Assembly (NCBI GenBank): GCA_902615835.1
Contig: CACMQL010000016.1
Location: 1 to 39,449, forward strand
Direction: 5' to 3'
Length of the DNA: 39,449 nt
From: an uncultured Verrucomicrobiota bacterium
GTDB taxonomy: Bacteria; Verrucomicrobiota; Verrucomicrobiia; Opitutales; Seribacteraceae
Shown here: in pieces, positions 37,662 to 39,449 of the stretch
Position numbering within the stretch: position 1 is the first letter of the stretch
Layout of the letters: the number at the start of each line of letters is the position of its first letter
Program-made: the position numbers and the translations under genes
Notes under the pieces: generated by a model
The model's input: only the letters and a program-made list of their open reading frames with translations
What the model was told of the DNA's origin: nothing
Database searches by the model: none

Positions 37662-39065
37662 ATAAAACTATTTTATTCATTCATTGTTTCTTTTGCATCT
37701 ATTTCGCCCATTATTTACGCAGAAGAAGCAGATAATGCATCTATGCTTGCTTCAGAATCATTGGGGCGAACAATGCTTGGAGTGAATGAAACGCTTGCTT
37801 ACAAAGGCATTTCTATCGACAACCGTCTAAAAATGCGAGGATTCATTGATTTTCGTTTAGACTATACCAATTTTGATAGTCTAATCTCAGAAGATGACAC
37901 TCGCTTTAGAACATTTGCTGATATTGATTTTCTCATAGATTTCTCTCCCGTTTCGGGTGAAATTCATTTTGGATTCAGCAACGAGGGTATCGATCTTGAG
38001 TAGGCTTTTTTACGCTGTAGTTTTAACAAAAATTTTAATTTGACTGCTGGTCGTCAGTTGACTGCTCTGAGTTATGAGAAAGACGAATCCCCCAGTATGT
38101 ACCAAACATCCTACGCCTACATAACGGATGTGATGGCAGATGTGAGAGAGGGAGGTAAGGCGTTGGAGGATTTTGTAGGTATAACCACAATCAAAAATAC
38201 GGGTAGTCAAGTGTCCAAAGATTTAGTTGCGGAACGTAAGAAAATTACAGATATGGCATCAACCCTCTTTGACGAAAAATTTGAAATTACATCCGACTAT
38301 CTCGACAATTATCCCTTAGTTGGAATTGATGAAGAGAGAGAGTTCGAACTGCCTGGATTTCGTAGAAACTATGTGGACGGCGTCCGGTTTAACTACAACA
38401 ACGGAAGAATCGGCTATGTTGCCGGACTTCACAATGGATACTTTACCGACAGCAATCACCAGAATAATGGGAATATTGGTTTGGATCTCGCTGCTTCCTT
38501 TATGCTCATTCCTGGACTTGAGTTGCGTCTTGGTTATGGATATGAGAAAAATGATGCATACAACCAGTCAATCTCGGGATACAATAGTTGGGCTTCTAAT
38601 TTTACATCTGCGGTCAACGCCGACCGTGCCAAAAGACCTTCCTTAACCGGACATGATTTCTATGCTAAGTTTGCTAAGGGAGTATTTTTGTTTCCTGAAT
38701 CTGATGATATTAGCCAGCTCAATCTACAGGTTTCTTACCAAACAGGTGGGTTGACCCTCGCGTTTGAGTGGGACATGTGGGATGTTTATGTGATTGAAAT
38801 GTGGAATATCATGATGCTTGCGAACTATCAGTTTAATGATTTGTTCGGACTTACTTTCCGTTATTCGCACGAAAATTTCGAAATGGAGGACGATATTCCA
38901 GTAAAAGGAGAGGGAAGCAGCAATCGTTTCACCTTTGGACCGATGTTTAGCGTTACTGATAACTTGACCGTTGGCATCGAGTATAGTCATGCCGAACTTG
39001 ATTCGACAAATACGGGTGATACCAGCGTGGATGAACTATATGCTGAAACCATCTTTTCTTTCTAA
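37662..39065 (+). pseudogene. Outer-membrane beta-barrel protein, copy 2, with lost start codon and amber stop
   Basis: This is a full-length paralogue of copy 1 (468 codons). Codons from 37662 read I-K-L-F-Y-S and align with M-K-L-F-N-T of copy 1; the signal peptide continues to IIYA|EEADNA, so ATA stands where copy 1 has ATG. No ATG, GTG or TTG lies in this frame from 37623 to 37742. At 38001 a TAG replaces the Gln codon (CAA, 36465) of copy 1, and the same frame then runs unbroken for 353 codons to ETIFSF. Two point lesions and no frameshift point to a recent or still selected loss, a silent cassette, or sequence errors. The last about 20 residues differ from copy 1 at one position. Confidence 0.8.
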
Positions 39066-39090
39066 GAGTTAGAATATTTATGATTTAGAA

Positions 39091-39118
39091 AATCCCGCCA
39101 CTTGGCGGGCTTTTTTTG
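39091..39118 (+). terminator. Rho-independent terminator after barrel copy 2
   Basis: A 6-bp stem (CCCGCC, 39094-39099; GGCGGG, 39104-39109), 4-nt loop and a run of seven Ts follow copy 2. It is nearly identical to the terminator of copy 1 and at the same distance from the stop codon, so the duplication covered the 3' flank. Confidence 0.88.
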
Positions 39119-39133
39119 TATGAGCCAATAAAG

Positions 39134-39147
39134 GTGTTAAATAACAC
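39134..39147. repeat. Operator-like inverted repeat upstream of the lipoprotein gene
   Basis: GTGTTA (39134-39139) and TAACAC (39142-39147) are perfect 6-bp arms around AA, ending 12 bp before a TTGACA box. The position would suit a regulator of the promoter at 39160. Confidence 0.3.
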
Positions 39148-39159
39148 GAAATTAAGAAA

Positions 39160-39189
39160 TTGACAAAAGCATGTGTTAGTCGATATGGA
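39160..39189 (+). promoter_or_regulatory. Candidate promoter of the lipoprotein gene
   Basis: A consensus TTGACA -35 box (39160-39165) and a weak -10 box TATGGA (39184-39189) are separated by 18 bp, 23 bp before the ATG at 39213. The -35 is perfect and the -10 is poor. Confidence 0.4.
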
Positions 39190-39212
39190 AGTGATTTTGT
39201 CTCTAAATTAAT

Positions 39213-39449
39213 ATGAAATATCATTTAATTCCTCTTATTATTTCAACACTTCTTTTTCACGGCTGTGGAAGTGACTCAAGCCAAGGAAGCACCGCAACTA
39301 CAAGTGGTGCATCCACACCTGCCAGTTTACCGGCTGGACTGTCGATTGCAGTAAACCCTACTATTACTTTTACTTCTAGTCTTTTCAATGGTGCCACGGT
39401 TTCTGTCACATATGACAACCCTACCGCATTTTCGACTTATCCTGTATAC
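39213..39449 (+). CDS. Putative lipoprotein, 5' part (cut by window end)
   Basis: The first 79 codons of a gene that runs off the window. The N terminus (MKYHLIPLIISTLLFHGC) is a short lipoprotein signal with the likely lipidated Cys at residue 18, followed by GSDSSQGS and a Ser/Thr/Ala/Pro-rich linker, then what looks like a beta-strand repeat (LSIAVNPTITFTSS). No family can be named from this part. No Shine-Dalgarno sequence is seen before the ATG; a consensus -35 box lies upstream. Terminator 39091-39118 separates it from the barrel genes. Confidence 0.65.
   Translation, partial: MKYHLIPLIISTLLFHGCGSDSSQGSTATTSGASTPASLPAGLSIAVNPTITFTSSLFNGATVSVTYDNPTAFSTYPVY

Noticed and set aside
38001-38003. 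TAG read as an amino acid (recoded genome or pyrrolysine/selenocysteine-like readthrough)
   Set aside because: eboE and eboC end in TAG as ordinary stops, no recoding element is visible, and the missing start codon in the same gene favours decay.

Overview
The window looks like chromosomal DNA of a Gram-negative bacterium of the Planctomycetota-Verrucomicrobiota-Chlamydiota group, most likely a marine Verrucomicrobiota (Opitutae-like). That placement is inference from gene content: a b558-type sdhCAB operon, a moxR operon with a giant coiled-coil protein and a squalene-cyclase-fold protein, an SHD1 domain, and outer-membrane barrels ending in Phe. Many start codons lack an obvious Shine-Dalgarno sequence. 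I saw no tRNA, rRNA, CRISPR array, transposase or integrase.

Layout. 2-1882: 3' part of clpB. 1923-6531 (minus): pyrG, then an amidohydrolase, an ABC ATPase and an FtsX/MacB-like permease, the last three joined by stop/start overlaps. 6731-10161: sdhC-sdhA-sdhB. 10229-13542: argH, a secreted SHD1-LIM-DA1-type metallopeptidase and a lactonase-like amidohydrolase. 13562-28803 (minus): a six-gene operon, read moxR, DUF58, BatA-like vWA protein, vWA protein with a PA14-like insert, 2147-residue coiled-coil protein, terpenoid-cyclase-fold secreted protein. 28942-33682 (minus): four genes of an ebo-type cluster (eboE-eboC-eboD-eboF; no eboA or eboB beside them), with a terminator-like hairpin in the leader. 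33993-36008: ECF sigma factor, one-TM putative anti-sigma factor and secreted PDZ protein. 36117-39065: tandem outer-membrane barrel genes. The first is intact; the second has lost its start codon (ATG to ATA) and carries an in-frame amber codon, yet is otherwise readable to its end. Both copies end in almost the same terminator. 39213-39449: start of a lipoprotein gene cut by the window edge.

How the parts fit together. Core metabolism (CTP, arginine, succinate oxidation) alternates with envelope-directed systems. The moxR operon pairs a chaperone-like AAA+ ATPase with membrane-anchored vWA proteins and a very long helical protein, suggesting assembly or remodelling of a large envelope complex. 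The ebo genes, known elsewhere for association with precursor export to the periplasm, lie next to a cell-envelope-type ECF module and the barrel genes. The most unusual single gene is the exported LIM/DA1-like peptidase. The most unusual regulatory signal is the hairpin in the ebo leader.
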